Source of the DNA: Deltaproteobacteria bacterium
GTDB lineage: Bacteria > JADJOY01
DNA length: 64,000 bases
Reading direction: 5' to 3'
Assembly: GCA_016713535.1 (NCBI GenBank)
Contig: JADJOY010000001.1
Location: forward strand, 248,001-312,000
Shown here: in pieces, positions 44,259 through 53,433 of the stretch
Position numbering within the stretch: position 1 is the first letter of the stretch
Layout: each line of letters opens with the position of its first letter
Program-made: the position numbers and the translations under genes
Notes under the pieces: generated by a model
Seen by the model: only the letters and a program-made list of their open reading frames with translations
Databases searched by the model: none
Told to the model about the DNA's origin: nothing

Positions 44259-45977
44259 TCAGAACCGAAAGCGAACGTCGGCCGGCGCACAGTCGGGGCG
44301 ACCCGCCAGGACCACCTTCACGTGCCACGGGTTGAAGTCGCGGAAGGATTGCCAGACGCTGCGCGGAAATGGGCCGAACTCCTGGTGATTGCCCATGACT
44401 GGCATCCGGCCGACGGTGTGGAATCGGCCCTTGCCCAGCTCGTACTGGAGCTCGTAGCGAGCATCGGCGGCACCGGACCAGCGAGCCCGGACGACGCCTC
44501 CGTGGTCGTCGAAGAGGATCGTGGAGCCGTCCACCGGTTCCTCGACGACCGGACACGGCGATTGCGCCGGATCGGCCGCTTCAGCCACGTCCGGATCGAT
44601 ACGGCAATGGCCAAGCAGGAACCCAGGGTCCCACGTCGCCAGGTATTGCGCGAGCTCGGCCCCGAGCTCGGCCTCCCGCGCTTCGCCGGATCCAGCGAGG
44701 TCGGTGCGCTCGCCAGGGTCGACTCGGGTGTGGAAGAGCCGGGGGTGCGACCCACCGCAACTGACGACGAGCTTCCAGCCATCGTCGCGCACGCCGGCGA
44801 GGCGCTCGCCGTCTCGTGCAGGCGGCGTCTGATAGCCGGCGATCGCGGTCTCGAGGATCGCTGGCGCGGGCGGGAGACGCTCACCGCGGACAGCCGGCAT
44901 GAGGCTCCGGCCGTCCAGTCCCGAGGGTAGGTCGAGCCCCAGCTCCTCCAGCACGGTGGGGAGGACGTCGACACCGCGAGCGGGATCGGCTACGCGTCGT
45001 CCACCGTGCCGTCCACCGGGAAACCGGATCAGCAAGGGGATCCGGATGAGCTCCTCGTGAAGGGACGCGCTCAGCGTCGTCGACGCATGCCCGACCCAGC
45101 CGTGATCGAAGAGCTCCTCCCCGTGATCGGCGCTGATCACGATCAGCGAACTGTCGATGAGCCCTCGCCCCCGGAGGTCGTCGAGGAACGCGCCGAGCCA
45201 CGCGTCCATGGTCCGCACTTCGCCGTCGTAGAGCTGGATCACGGTGTCGCGGTCGGCCGGCATCGAGAACCCGACGCTGTCGCGTGGCACGATCACGTCG
45301 TTCCGTACGGCGGTGAGGCCCGGCGACTCGTGTGGCCCGAGAGGTTCCGCCTCGGGCCACACCGCGGCCAGCGCGTCGCGTGACGGTTGGTAGGGAAGGT
45401 GGACGTACCGGTAGTGGTACCAGAGGAAGAACGGCTCCTCGACGCCATGGGCCAGCCAGCGAGTCGCTTCGTCCGAGCCCGAGCCTTCGTCGAAGAACTG
45501 CTTGAGCGGCGGTCCGAAACCGAGGTTCATGTAATTCGGGATCGAGGTCAGGTAGACGAGGTTGGGGACGCGATAGCCGGCCTCGGCCAGGACTGTCGCC
45601 AAGGTCGCGGTACCGGCCGGAGCGCTCGCCGCCGGCCCGACCACGCGGTGGCGCACGGCGAACAGCCCCGTGAGCAGGCTGACCAGCCCCGGGCTGGTCC
45701 AAGCGCTCGATGCGACGGTGTCGTCGAACACCACCGCGGAGGCGGCGAAGCGATCGAGGTTCGGGCTGGTCGGGCGCCCGTAGCCGTAGATGCCCAGGTG
45801 ATCCGGGCGCAGCGTGTCGACTGTCAGGAGGATCACGTTGGGGCGCGCCGCGCCGGACCCGGGCGCCGGAAGGGGCGGGATGGAAAGTGGCTTTCGCGTG
45901 GCGAGCCACGCCCCGCCCGCGATCAGAGCGAAGCAGACGGCGGCAAGCGCCAGCGCGGCGGCATTTCTGCGGCGCAT
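44259..45977 (-). CDS. Membrane-anchored alkaline-phosphatase-superfamily (sulfatase-like) protein
   Basis: A 572-residue protein of the PF00884 family with an N-terminal signal anchor (about 4-26). Metal-binding segments are NVILLTVDTLRPDHLG and ISADHGEELFDHG. The nucleophile region reads SSAWTSPGLVSLLTG. It lacks the C/S-x-P-x-R formylglycine motif, and a threonine occupies the nucleophile position, as in phosphoglycerol transferases and phosphoethanolamine transferases. Hydrolysis or transfer of a phosphodiester is therefore more likely than sulfate-ester hydrolysis. The active domain should face the periplasm. Start ATG 45977; it is convergent with the pseudoenzyme gene, 16 bp away. Confidence 0.82.
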   Translation of the reverse strand: MRRRNAAALALAAVCFALIAGGAWLATRKPLSIPPLPAPGSGAARPNVILLTVDTLRPDHLGIYGYGRPTSPNLDRFAASAVVFDDTVASSAWTSPGLVSLLTGLFAVRHRVVGPAASAPAGTATLATVLAEAGYRVPNLVYLTSIPNYMNLGFGPPLKQFFDEGSGSDEATRWLAHGVEEPFFLWYHYRYVHLPYQPSRDALAAVWPEAEPLGPHESPGLTAVRNDVIVPRDSVGFSMPADRDTVIQLYDGEVRTMDAWLGAFLDDLRGRGLIDSSLIVISADHGEELFDHGWVGHASTTLSASLHEELIRIPLLIRFPGGRHGGRRVADPARGVDVLPTVLEELGLDLPSGLDGRSLMPAVRGERLPPAPAILETAIAGYQTPPARDGERLAGVRDDGWKLVVSCGGSHPRLFHTRVDPGERTDLAGSGEAREAELGAELAQYLATWDPGFLLGHCRIDPDVAEAADPAQSPCPVVEEPVDGSTILFDDHGGVVRARWSGAADARYELQYELGKGRFHTVGRMPVMGNHQEFGPFPRSVWQSFRDFNPWHVKVVLAGRPDCAPADVRFRF

Positions 45978-46003
45978 GGGGCGACCGACCAAAGCCCGCG
46001 CGT

Positions 46004-46879
46004 TCAGCGCAGAGGGCCGAGGGTGGCTCGATCGGTGGCCGTCACGTCGATCGGGCGCGGGAGGACCGTCGTCGCCCCGCCGCGTACGACGACCATGGTC
46101 AGGTCGGGCGCCGCGATGAACTGTTTCGAGAGCGCCTCGATTCCGCTCAGCGCTGGCAGCGGTATCGACTCGGTCGAGACGAAGCGAAGGCGCGCCCCGT
46201 CGTCACGGAGCTCGCTGAGGAACAGCCCCTTCGCGTTCCGGACCTCGCCGCTTCCCCGGATCCTGTAACTGGCCTGGTAGGAGAGCTCTGCGAACCACCG
46301 CTCGCCAGCGCGGAAGCCACTCTTCACCGCGACCCCGAAGTGCATCGTCTCCGCGGCCGCCGCGGAAGCGTGCGCCTGGTCGAGGTGCTCGGCCCGACTC
46401 TGGCCGCTCGGTCCGCGGAACTGTTCGTCGAAGAACGGTGCGATGTCGTCTGCAATCCCAGAGCTCGACGCCCCCCCGAGCTGCGCGGCGAACTGTTCCA
46501 GGCGGGCAGCGTCGCTGCTCCCGGGCGTGATCGCCACCGCGTCGATCGGTAGAGGTAACAGCACGACCAGCGACGGATCGTCGCCGTCGGGGTCGAGGAT
46601 CACGGAGAGTCGGTAGCGGCCCGACGCCAGCCCGTCGCCGCGGAACCCGCGTCCCCAGCCTTCGATCATCTGGTCCGGGGCCGACCCGCCCGATGAGCGC
46701 AAGGGCGTGAGAAAGACCCGATACCGGCTCGCGCCGGCCACCGATCCCGCGACGGAGCCAGTCGTGGGGACCGAGGCGACGCCGGTGTTTCGATCGACCA
46801 GGCCGGCGCCTAGGGCGACGACCGCGAACAGCAGCGAGCCCGCGAGTGCGCGAACGTCGAGCGTCTCGATCGGCGTCAT
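46004..46879 (-). CDS. Exported or membrane-anchored protein of unknown function
   Basis: A 291-residue protein I do not recognise. A hydrophobic segment at about 10-28 (ALAGSLLFAVVALGAGLV) is a signal peptide or anchor. The rest is a soluble, beta-rich region with an acidic DPDGDDPSLVVLLPLP turn and a strand-rich second half (FGVAVKSGFRAGERWFAELSYQ). It lies 26 bp upstream of the sulfatase-like gene on the same strand and is probably co-transcribed, so it may serve the same envelope process. Start ATG 46879. Confidence 0.6.
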   Translation of the reverse strand: MTPIETLDVRALAGSLLFAVVALGAGLVDRNTGVASVPTTGSVAGSVAGASRYRVFLTPLRSSGGSAPDQMIEGWGRGFRGDGLASGRYRLSVILDPDGDDPSLVVLLPLPIDAVAITPGSSDAARLEQFAAQLGGASSSGIADDIAPFFDEQFRGPSGQSRAEHLDQAHASAAAAETMHFGVAVKSGFRAGERWFAELSYQASYRIRGSGEVRNAKGLFLSELRDDGARLRFVSTESIPLPALSGIEALSKQFIAAPDLTMVVVRGGATTVLPRPIDVTATDRATLGPLR

Positions 46880-47021
46880 GCGCGGGGTCGTCGTGGCTGT
46901 ACGGACCTGGCGGGGGAGGCCGGCTGTCGAGACCTTACCACAGGCGCCGGATCCGGCAGCGAGCTCACGGTCCGGGGAGGGCCAGACCGCGCGAGCGCCG
47001 TCGATTCGACTGTGTTTTCCC

Positions 47022-47050
47022 TTGACACACGAGTGCGCCAGCCCTAGGAT
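47022..47050 (+). promoter_or_regulatory. Sigma-70 promoter of the LysM gene
   Basis: A perfect TTGACA (47022-47027), an optimal 17-bp spacer and TAGGAT (47045-47050) form the best vegetative promoter in the window. The start site would be near 47057, leaving a leader of about 109 nt before the ATG at 47166. Confidence 0.7.
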
Positions 47051-47063
47051 GCCGCCGAAATCT

Positions 47064-47095
47064 TGGAAATCCAGTGGTTTATCCAGAAATCTGGA
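47064..47095 (+). repeat. Two short palindromes in the LysM leader
   Basis: TGGAAATCCA (47064-47073) and TCCAGAAATCTGGA (47082-47095) are perfect inverted repeats, each with an AA centre, and begin a few bases after the predicted start of transcription. They could be operator half-sites or small mRNA hairpins. Confidence 0.4.
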
Positions 47096-47165
47096 GAGCC
47101 CGATCGAAGCTTTTTCGCGGTCCTGACGGGAGCGCTTGGCCGATGGGGCACGACAAGGGGGAGCA

Positions 47166-48313
47166 ATGAGGGACGGCGTGCGGAGCGCACTTTCCGTTCT
47201 CCTGATGGGAGCCGTGTGGTCGACCGCATCTTCGCCTGCGCCGGTTCGGGCCGAGGACGCTGGTGAAGCTGCACCACCCGAGGCGGCGTCGGTCTCGGCT
47301 GCGCCGGCCGCTGTCGCCCCGGCGTCGGACGCCCTGCAACCGGTCTACGTGGTGAAGGAGGGTGACACGCTCTCCGCGCTCGCGCAGCGATGCCTCGGTG
47401 ACGGCAATCGCTGGCACGAGATTCATCACAAGAATCCGCAAGTGAAGAACCCCACTGGATCTACCCCGGGGATGAGCTGATCCTGGATTGCCCGCCGTCG
47501 GGTGGCGCCGCGAGTGCCGTCGCCACGGCAGCGCCCGCTGCGGCTCCCGAGGCAGCGCCCGCGGAGACCGAGACCGTTCCGGCCGGCGAGGACGCGGCCG
47601 GTGCCGCCAAGCCGCTCGTGCAGCCGGGGCCGGGTGCGACGGCCTTCCGTGTGACCGAGTCGCAGTACGCCTACATCACCCCGCGCCGCGAGCTGCCGGT
47701 GGCGGTGATCGCCGGCAACATCGATGCGCTTGCGCATTACGGCCAGAACCAGCGCGTCTATCTGAACGAGGGGAAGGACTCCGAGTTCCAGGTTGGCGAT
47801 CGGTTCTCGATCTATCGCGATGCCGAGCTGGTCGTGCACCCGGTCACGGGGGCGAAGCTCGGGTACATGACCCGGATCCTCGGCGACCTCGTGATCGAGG
47901 AGGTTTCCGAGCAGAGCTCGATCGGACGCATCATCCAGGCCTTCGATCCGATCTCCCCCGGGGACGCGTTGGCCCCGTTCATTGACGTCGACGCCTCGGT
48001 GGCGCCGGTGGACAGCGAGCGCGCGCTGACGGGTGTGATCGTCGGTTCCCCGGCCATCAGCATGGATCTGGTCGAGCGCCGCAGCTTCTTTCTGGACAAA
48101 GGCAAGAAGGACGGCGTGAAGACTGGAAACGTCGTGGCGATCTACCGGACCGGAGTGGTCACCGCGGATCCGGTCACGGGACACGAACTGGCGCTTCCGC
48201 GCGAGCTGATCGGCAAGGCGATCGTGTTCCGCGTCGAGGAGGACACCGCCTCCGCTTGGGTGTTCGCGAGCAGCCGGAACCTCCGCCTCGGCGACCAGGT
48301 CAGCTTCGAGTAG
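47166..48313 (+). CDS. Secreted LysM-domain protein (frameshifted in this sequence)
   Basis: Restored length is 382 residues. A signal peptide (LSVLLMGAVWSTASSPAPVRA) is followed by an alanine/proline linker and one LysM peptidoglycan-binding domain (YVVKEGDTLSALAQRCLGDG, then WIYPGDELILDC). A second low-complexity linker leads to two related beta-rich modules (about 200-380), each containing the sequence pattern VGDRFSIYRDAELV...VTG or TGNVVAIYRTGVV...VTG. The frame breaks at about 47455-47457 (CCCACTGGATC lacks one base). ATG 47166 has AAGGGGGAG upstream. It is probably periplasmic and cell-wall-associated. A strong promoter and an intrinsic terminator frame it as a single-gene unit. Confidence 0.78.
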
Positions 48314-48321
48314 TCCGTGGT

Positions 48322-48391
48322 CAGGCGATCCTCCGCAGGATCGTCCTGAGACGCCGACGGGCCTCGCGACCTTGGTCGCGAGGCCCGTTTC
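48322..48391 (+). terminator. Tandem hairpins with T-rich tail after the LysM gene
   Basis: The second hairpin is the stronger: ACGGGCCTCGCGACC (48357-48371) pairs perfectly with GGTCGCGAGGCCCGT (48374-48388) and is followed by TTCGTTT. This is a standard intrinsic terminator for the LysM gene. A smaller hairpin, CGATCCT/AGGATCG (48326-48343), itself enclosed by CAGG and CCTG, lies just before it. Confidence 0.85.
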
Positions 48392-48480
48392 GTTTGCAGG
48401 ACGCGCGTTGCGTCGTGCGGTCGGGCGAGCCGACGATTCCCCGGGGGTGAGCGGACGCGCGGAGAGTCAGCGGCTGTCCT

Positions 48481-51228
48481 TCAGCACTCGGAATACCCAC
48501 ACGAGAAGCACTTGAAGCACCCATCGACGTTGGCGGCGGTGGCGTTTCCGCAGTCCGGGCAGACCTGCATGAACGCGCCGCCCGAGGCCGAGCTGCTGCG
48601 AGCGCGAGGTTCGCCAGTGCCGAGCGCTGGCGCGCCGGCGTCCGGCGCGCCAGGACCGCTCGGCACGACCATCGGTCGCGACTGATCGAGGTGCTCGAGG
48701 AGCTTCTCGAGGCAGCGACCGATACCGTCCGGGACACTCCGGACTCGATCGGGGCCGAAGCCGACCGAACGACTGGTGGCGATCCCACGGATTTGCTCGA
48801 TCGCCAGCTCGAGGCGCGTCCGCGAAGGAATCTCGACGTTTAGACGGAGCAGCAAACTGATGAGGCGACCCATGGCGTCGGTATCCGCGTCGGTGTCGCT
48901 GCCTGCTTTCGAGAGGGTCACGAAGACGTCGAACGGCGAGCTCGTCCCAGGCTCGGTGTTGAGCGTGACGTGAACTCGCCCGATCGGAGGCTGTACCGAG
49001 TGGGTGAAACCCTGGCGAGGAACCGGCGGCAGCCGCTTGACCGGCTCGATGACGAGGGGCTTGGAGGGAGCCTGAGGGGCGGCTGCGACGGCGCTGGGCT
49101 CGGCCTCCGGCAGCTTCACCAGAACCTGCTCCTCGCGGGACCGATCCCGGTACACGGTGCCGCCCTTGCACCCGAGCTCGTAGAGCTTGCGGTAGAAGGT
49201 CTTGACGTCCTCGACCGAGAAGTCGTGCGGCAGGTTGCAGGTCTTCGAGATGGCTGAGTCCACGTACTTCTGGGCGACGGACATGACCTCGACGTGGTCG
49301 AGGGGGCTCAGGTCCTCTGTAGTCCGGAACTGTCCGGGAAGCTCAGTCGTGGTGGGAGCGAGGCCCATCTCGCGACAGTAGTCGGTCACGACGGCTTCGT
49401 TGACGATGTGCGATCCCAGGCGTCCGCGTCGCTCGAACTGGAACATGAAGAACGGCTCGATGCCGGTGCTGGTCGCCATCATCGTGCCGGTGGTCCCGGT
49501 GGGGGCCACGGTCAGCAAGGTGACGTTGCGCACCCCGTGGTTGCGGATGCGCTCGCGAAGCCGCTCGGGAAGGTTGCGCGTGAAGTCGCTCTCCAGGAAC
49601 CGGTCGGCGACGAAGCGCTGGAACGGTCCCTTGATGCGGGCGAGCTCCACCGATTCGTCGATCGCCGAATCACGAACCGTTTCGAAGACCTTGTCCACCA
49701 CGGACAGCGCGAGTCGGGAGCCGTAGGGAACGCCGATCTTGACCAGCAATTCGGCCAGGCCCATGACGCCCAGCCCGACGCGGCGCTCGGTCTTCTGCTG
49801 TCGCTCGTTCTCGACGAAGAAGTAGGTCGTCGAATCGATCACGTTGTCGAGGAAGTGAATGCCGGTTTGGGTCATTCTGCGGAGCTTGTCGAAGTCGACC
49901 CGCTCGATCGCCCGCTCGACGGCCTCGGCCTTGGCGCGGGCGGATCCGTTGGCGCCGCCCGAATTCGCATCGAGGGCGTCGTCGCCGAGGGTCGGCCAGA
50001 ACTGGATCCCATCCGGCGACGTACGCACGAACTCGGCGAGGTTGAGCGCGCCGAGATTACACACGCCCCAAGGCGGAAGCGGCTGCTCGCCACACGGGTT
50101 CGTGCAACGGATCGGCTGGTAGTAGTGGCTGTTCGAGTAGCGGTTGACCCGATCGACGAAGAACAGCCCCGGCTCCGCGGAGGCCCAGGCAGACTCGCAG
50201 ATCTGGTCGTAGAGCGACCGCGCCTTGACGGTGCGGTAGGTCGTGACGGACTTCCCGGCGGCCTTCCAGGCCTCGAGATTGCCGTCCCAGATCTTGTCGT
50301 AGTCTGGGTCGCTCCGATCGGGGAACACGAGCGGCCAGTCGGCGTCTTGCTCGACGGCTTGCATGAACGAATCGGAGATGCCCACCGAGATGTTGGCATT
50401 GTCGAGGACGCCGGCCTTGCGTTTGGCCGAGATGAAGCCCTCGATGTCGGGGTGCCAGATCTCCATGATGATCATCAGCGCGCCGCGGCGACTGCCGCCC
50501 TGTTCGACCTTCCCCGTGATGAACGAATAGAGGTCGGCCCAGGACACCGCACCGGACGAGCGGCCGTTGACGCCCACCACCGAGTCGTAGCGCGGTCGAA
50601 GGCTCGACACGTTGATGCCGACGCCGCCCCCGCGGCTCATGATCTCGAACTGCTGTGCAGCCGTTTCGAGGATTCCCTTGCGTGAGTCCTTCGGGCTCGG
50701 GATCACGAAGCAGTTGTAGAACGTGAGGTCGCCCGGAGCCCCGGCGCCCGCCAGGATGCGCCCACCGGGAATGAACGTGCGGTTGGCGAGCGCTTCGAAG
50801 AAGCGAGCCTCAGCGCGCCGACGATCGGCATCGTTGCTTTCGGCTTGGGCGATCGCGGCGGCGACCCGCTTTGCCATCTGATTCCACGTCAGCTCGAGCG
50901 GCTTGTCGACGTAATCCATCGACAGGCTGAGGGGCACCGCCTGCGTGTCGTTGCGCGGACGTACCGCTACCTCGCTTCGGTCGGAATGGACGGCCGCGAC
51001 CACGCCGATCTCGCGCTGTCGCCACTTCTCGTCTTCATGCGGATTGGGGCAATAGACGACCACGTCACCGACTGCGATGTCTCGCTTGTTCGATGACTTG
51101 AGCGCGTACCGATCCAGGAAGATCTTCTCGGCGAGCTCGGTGCGGAAATCTCCGGCCTCGGGGGCCGGGGTGACGGGAGTCGTGGCAACGGGCTGACTCT
51201 CGACGGTGCCCTTGAGCAACATGGTCAT
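48481..51228 (-). CDS. nrdJ: Class II (adenosylcobalamin-dependent) ribonucleotide reductase
   Basis: A 915-residue reductase that makes deoxyribonucleotides using a B12-generated thiyl radical, with or without oxygen. Active-site segments include LTFYNCFVIPSP, SRGGGVGINVSSLRP, the radical-cysteine block CTNPCGEQPLPPWGVCNLG and VAPTGTTGTMMATSTGIEPFF. After an alanine/proline linker a second domain of about 120 residues and a C-terminal zinc finger (CPDCGNA... CFKCFSCGYSEC) follow, as in long NrdJ proteins. Start ATG 51228 has AGGAAAGG upstream. No class I or III reductase is in the window. The upstream region carries a promoter and candidate NrdR sites. Confidence 0.95.
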   Translation of the reverse strand: MTMLLKGTVESQPVATTPVTPAPEAGDFRTELAEKIFLDRYALKSSNKRDIAVGDVVVYCPNPHEDEKWRQREIGVVAAVHSDRSEVAVRPRNDTQAVPLSLSMDYVDKPLELTWNQMAKRVAAAIAQAESNDADRRRAEARFFEALANRTFIPGGRILAGAGAPGDLTFYNCFVIPSPKDSRKGILETAAQQFEIMSRGGGVGINVSSLRPRYDSVVGVNGRSSGAVSWADLYSFITGKVEQGGSRRGALMIIMEIWHPDIEGFISAKRKAGVLDNANISVGISDSFMQAVEQDADWPLVFPDRSDPDYDKIWDGNLEAWKAAGKSVTTYRTVKARSLYDQICESAWASAEPGLFFVDRVNRYSNSHYYQPIRCTNPCGEQPLPPWGVCNLGALNLAEFVRTSPDGIQFWPTLGDDALDANSGGANGSARAKAEAVERAIERVDFDKLRRMTQTGIHFLDNVIDSTTYFFVENERQQKTERRVGLGVMGLAELLVKIGVPYGSRLALSVVDKVFETVRDSAIDESVELARIKGPFQRFVADRFLESDFTRNLPERLRERIRNHGVRNVTLLTVAPTGTTGTMMATSTGIEPFFMFQFERRGRLGSHIVNEAVVTDYCREMGLAPTTTELPGQFRTTEDLSPLDHVEVMSVAQKYVDSAISKTCNLPHDFSVEDVKTFYRKLYELGCKGGTVYRDRSREEQVLVKLPEAEPSAVAAAPQAPSKPLVIEPVKRLPPVPRQGFTHSVQPPIGRVHVTLNTEPGTSSPFDVFVTLSKAGSDTDADTDAMGRLISLLLRLNVEIPSRTRLELAIEQIRGIATSRSVGFGPDRVRSVPDGIGRCLEKLLEHLDQSRPMVVPSGPGAPDAGAPALGTGEPRARSSSASGGAFMQVCPDCGNATAANVDGCFKCFSCGYSEC

Positions 51229-51466
51229 CGGCGGGACCTTTCCTCGTCGGTAGTAGGGGCGGAGGCGGCGTCGAACGTGGTCGACGGACTGGGCGAGAAG
51301 CGAAGCTGGTGGCTCCAGCACGCGTGAGCCGGGTGTCCAGGAAGGCCGGCGGGATCCGAGACTCGCGCCGCGAAACCCGAGTGCGATCGCATGGGTGCGC
51401 CGCCGTTTCGAGTCACCAAGGCCCCCTCCGGACCACCAGAGCGGTCCGGCGAAGAATCTGCGAAAT

Positions 51467-51514
51467 CCACAAGATAGGGTAGGGTGTGAACCGGGCCACC
51501 ACAAGGCGTAGTGG
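51467..51514 (-). promoter_or_regulatory. Two candidate NrdR boxes 32 bp apart
   Basis: On the minus strand CCACTACGCCTTGTGG (51514-51499) and CTACCCTATCTTGTGG (51482-51467) share the heptamer CTTGTGG in the same register 32 bp apart, three helical turns. Each matches about 10 of 16 positions of the NrdR consensus (ACACTATATATTGTGT). They flank the predicted nrdJ transcription start, where an NrdR repressor would act. The first also lies in an 8-bp hairpin (51495-51515). No cobalamin riboswitch signature (CAGGAGACCTGCC-like box) is seen in the 285-nt leader. Confidence 0.5.
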
Positions 51515-51519
51515 CGGCG

Positions 51520-51548
51520 AGAGTACCGACCGCCCCGGACCTTGTCAA
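51520..51548 (-). promoter_or_regulatory. Sigma-70 promoter of nrdJ
   Basis: On the minus strand a perfect TTGACA (51548-51543), a 17-bp spacer and TACTCT (51525-51520) point toward nrdJ. The start site would be near 51513, giving a leader of about 285 nt. Confidence 0.6.
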
Positions 51549-51601
51549 GGAAATTCAGGATTCAGCGCGCGCCGTGCTTAGCGCGCGTCAGCAGTCGTCG
51601 A

Positions 51602-51631
51602 TTGACGTTACCTGGCACCTGCTCGTACCCT
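51602..51631 (+). promoter_or_regulatory. Candidate promoter of the 51738-54021 gene group
   Basis: TTGACG (51602-51607), an 18-bp spacer and TACCCT (51626-51631) point toward the membrane-protein gene at 51738. It stands back to back with the nrdJ promoter. Apart from these two promoters and the NrdR-like boxes the 509-bp divergent gap holds nothing recognised. Confidence 0.4.
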
Positions 51632-51737
51632 CGCCGCGCCGCATGCGGACGCATACCGGAAGCCACGCCTGAGACCACGGCTCGGCGCGGCGACGTTCGT
51701 GTTCGACCGCGGTGCCGACAGGCGGGACGCCGACTCG

Positions 51738-52424
51738 ATGACTGGACTGCGCTCGTTCGCAACCGCGCTCGCGTGGTGGGCAGCATTGATGCACGCCCGC
51801 GGGAGCGGTGGGTCGTCGGCTGACGTCGCGCTCGCCTGCATCGTTGCAGGTGCTCTGAGCGGCCGGATCCTCGCGGGGCTGGTGCTCTCCTCGGGACTCG
51901 TGGCGATCGACGCCGTCGCGGATCCGTCGCGATGGGCAAGCGCAGCAGCCGTGCTCCGCGGCCGGAGTGGGGCCGGCGCGGGAGCGGATCTCGGCGTGCT
52001 GTCGTCTGCAGTCGTCCCCGTCGTGCTCGGGATGGTGGCCGCCGGGCTGGCCCGGCGGGCATCGGGTGGCGCGCGAGGGCGGCTCGAAGCCCCCGGTCCG
52101 ACCGAGCGCGCGAGTTGGCTACGCGAGCTCGTGGATGGTCGACCCGACCTCGCGCTTCGGCTCCGGGTGATGCGCAAGGATTGGGCGGGTGCGGCAGAGT
52201 TGGCAGATGCGCTTGGCATGCCGAGATCGGCTGCGCGCTGGTGGCGGGCGGCCGGGGAGCCCGAGCGCGCGCGGCGAGTCGCAGACGAAGCCGCGTCCTC
52301 CGGCCTCGAGCTCGCGGAGCGAGCAGCGCGTCGCGACTCCTCGATCGAACCCTCACCCAAGCTCGAGCTCGAGAACCCTCGGACCGCTCGCTTCACGATC
52401 GATCCGCCGGATGACGACTCGTGA
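51738..52424 (+). CDS. Membrane protein of unknown function
   Basis: A 228-residue protein I do not recognise. The first 105 residues have two or three hydrophobic segments (FATALAWWAALMHA, ADVALACIVAGALSGRILAGLVL, LGVLSSAVVPVVLGMVAAGLA). The cytosolic C-terminal half has short helical repeats rich in A, R and E (RKDWAGAAELADALG, SAARWWRAAGEPERARRVADEAASSG) that resemble TPR-like units. The ATG at 51738 is used; a GTG at 51699 would add 13 residues. Its TGA overlaps the GTG of the DUF4124 protein, so the two are probably functionally linked. Confidence 0.6.
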   Translation: MTGLRSFATALAWWAALMHARGSGGSSADVALACIVAGALSGRILAGLVLSSGLVAIDAVADPSRWASAAAVLRGRSGAGAGADLGVLSSAVVPVVLGMVAAGLARRASGGARGRLEAPGPTERASWLRELVDGRPDLALRLRVMRKDWAGAAELADALGMPRSAARWWRAAGEPERARRVADEAASSGLELAERAARRDSSIEPSPKLELENPRTARFTIDPPDDDS

Positions 52425-53392
52425 GGCGTCGAGCGCCCCGTGGTATCCGGCGTGGCTCTGTCATCGGCCTCGCGGCTCTCGGCTTGGTGCTGGCGTTGCA
52501 CCATCCAGTCGGCGCCGGGATGTACACGTGGGTCGACGACCGAGGCGATCGGCACCTCGTCGACTCGCGGGAGAAGGTGCCGCCACAGTACCGAGGCCGC
52601 GCTCGCGAGATCACCGCCGACGACTCGCGCCCGGCGTCCCAGGCGGGTCGGGAGCCGCAGCGCCCTCCCGAGGCACCGACGACCAAGTCCGGAGGCGCTC
52701 CGACGCCGGGCGATGCGGCGAGCGACTCCGGGCGCGTTCGTTCGCGCGTGCCCGAGGCCGCGGCCGGCTGGCTCGATCGAATCCGCGCGGATTGGCTCGT
52801 CGGCATGCCGACGCTGCCGTCGGCCCGAGGCATCGTTGCCCGCTGGCTGCCCCGTGAACATCTGCTCGAGGTCGTTGCGCTGGCCGTGGCCGCGGCGGTT
52901 CTGGTCCGAGCGCTCGCGCTCGTCGGCGCTCGCAGGGCGGCTCGGGGGCTCGTCCGGTTCGGCGCTCGCTATCGCTCGCTTTTCGAGAATCCAGGCGGGC
53001 GCCGTGACCCGGCGCAGCTCGACGGGCTGGAGAGCGATCTGCCTCGGGTGCATCGCTGGTGCCGCGCGGCTCGACTCGGTGTCACCACCCTCGGTGCGAG
53101 CCGCGAGGTCGGCATGGGGCGGGTGATGGACGAAGGTCGCATCGATGCGTTGAGCGCGTGCCTGAAGCGCCCCGAACTGGTCGCGCAACACACGCTGACC
53201 GTGCTCGCACGGGCGGAGGGCGTACACCTTCACCGGGCACGTCGCCCGCTCACGCTTCTCGGGTGCTTCGAAGTTCTCGCTTACTGGCCGCGTTACCTGG
53301 TGTGGCGGGGAGGCGATGACGAGCCGGGAGGTGTTCGCGTGTTGCTCTCGCTCTACTGGCTCGCAGTACTCCTCTCGTCGCTCTACGTCTGA
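52421..53392 (+). CDS. DUF4124-domain membrane protein
   Basis: A 323-residue protein. A signal or anchor segment (IGLAALGLVLALHHPVGA) leads to a DUF4124 domain (MYTWVDDRGDRHLVDSREKV, then PPQYRGRAREI). A polar linker, a central transmembrane helix (EVVALAVAAAVLVRALALVG), a soluble region and a C-terminal transmembrane helix follow. DUF4124 is a small periplasmic module of unknown function. A second DUF4124 gene lies at 62966. The start GTG overlaps the upstream stop. Confidence 0.72.
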   Translation: MRRRAPRGIRRGSVIGLAALGLVLALHHPVGAGMYTWVDDRGDRHLVDSREKVPPQYRGRAREITADDSRPASQAGREPQRPPEAPTTKSGGAPTPGDAASDSGRVRSRVPEAAAGWLDRIRADWLVGMPTLPSARGIVARWLPREHLLEVVALAVAAAVLVRALALVGARRAARGLVRFGARYRSLFENPGGRRDPAQLDGLESDLPRVHRWCRAARLGVTTLGASREVGMGRVMDEGRIDALSACLKRPELVAQHTLTVLARAEGVHLHRARRPLTLLGCFEVLAYWPRYLVWRGGDDEPGGVRVLLSLYWLAVLLSSLYV

Positions 53393-53433
53393 GTGCTCGT
53401 GTGAACGAGCCGGCGGATGCCTGGTGAGGGCCG

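Noticed and set aside
51229-51515. Cobalamin riboswitch in the nrdJ leader
   Set aside because: The leader length would allow it, but the conserved B12-box and the GCCACTG-type core context are not present.
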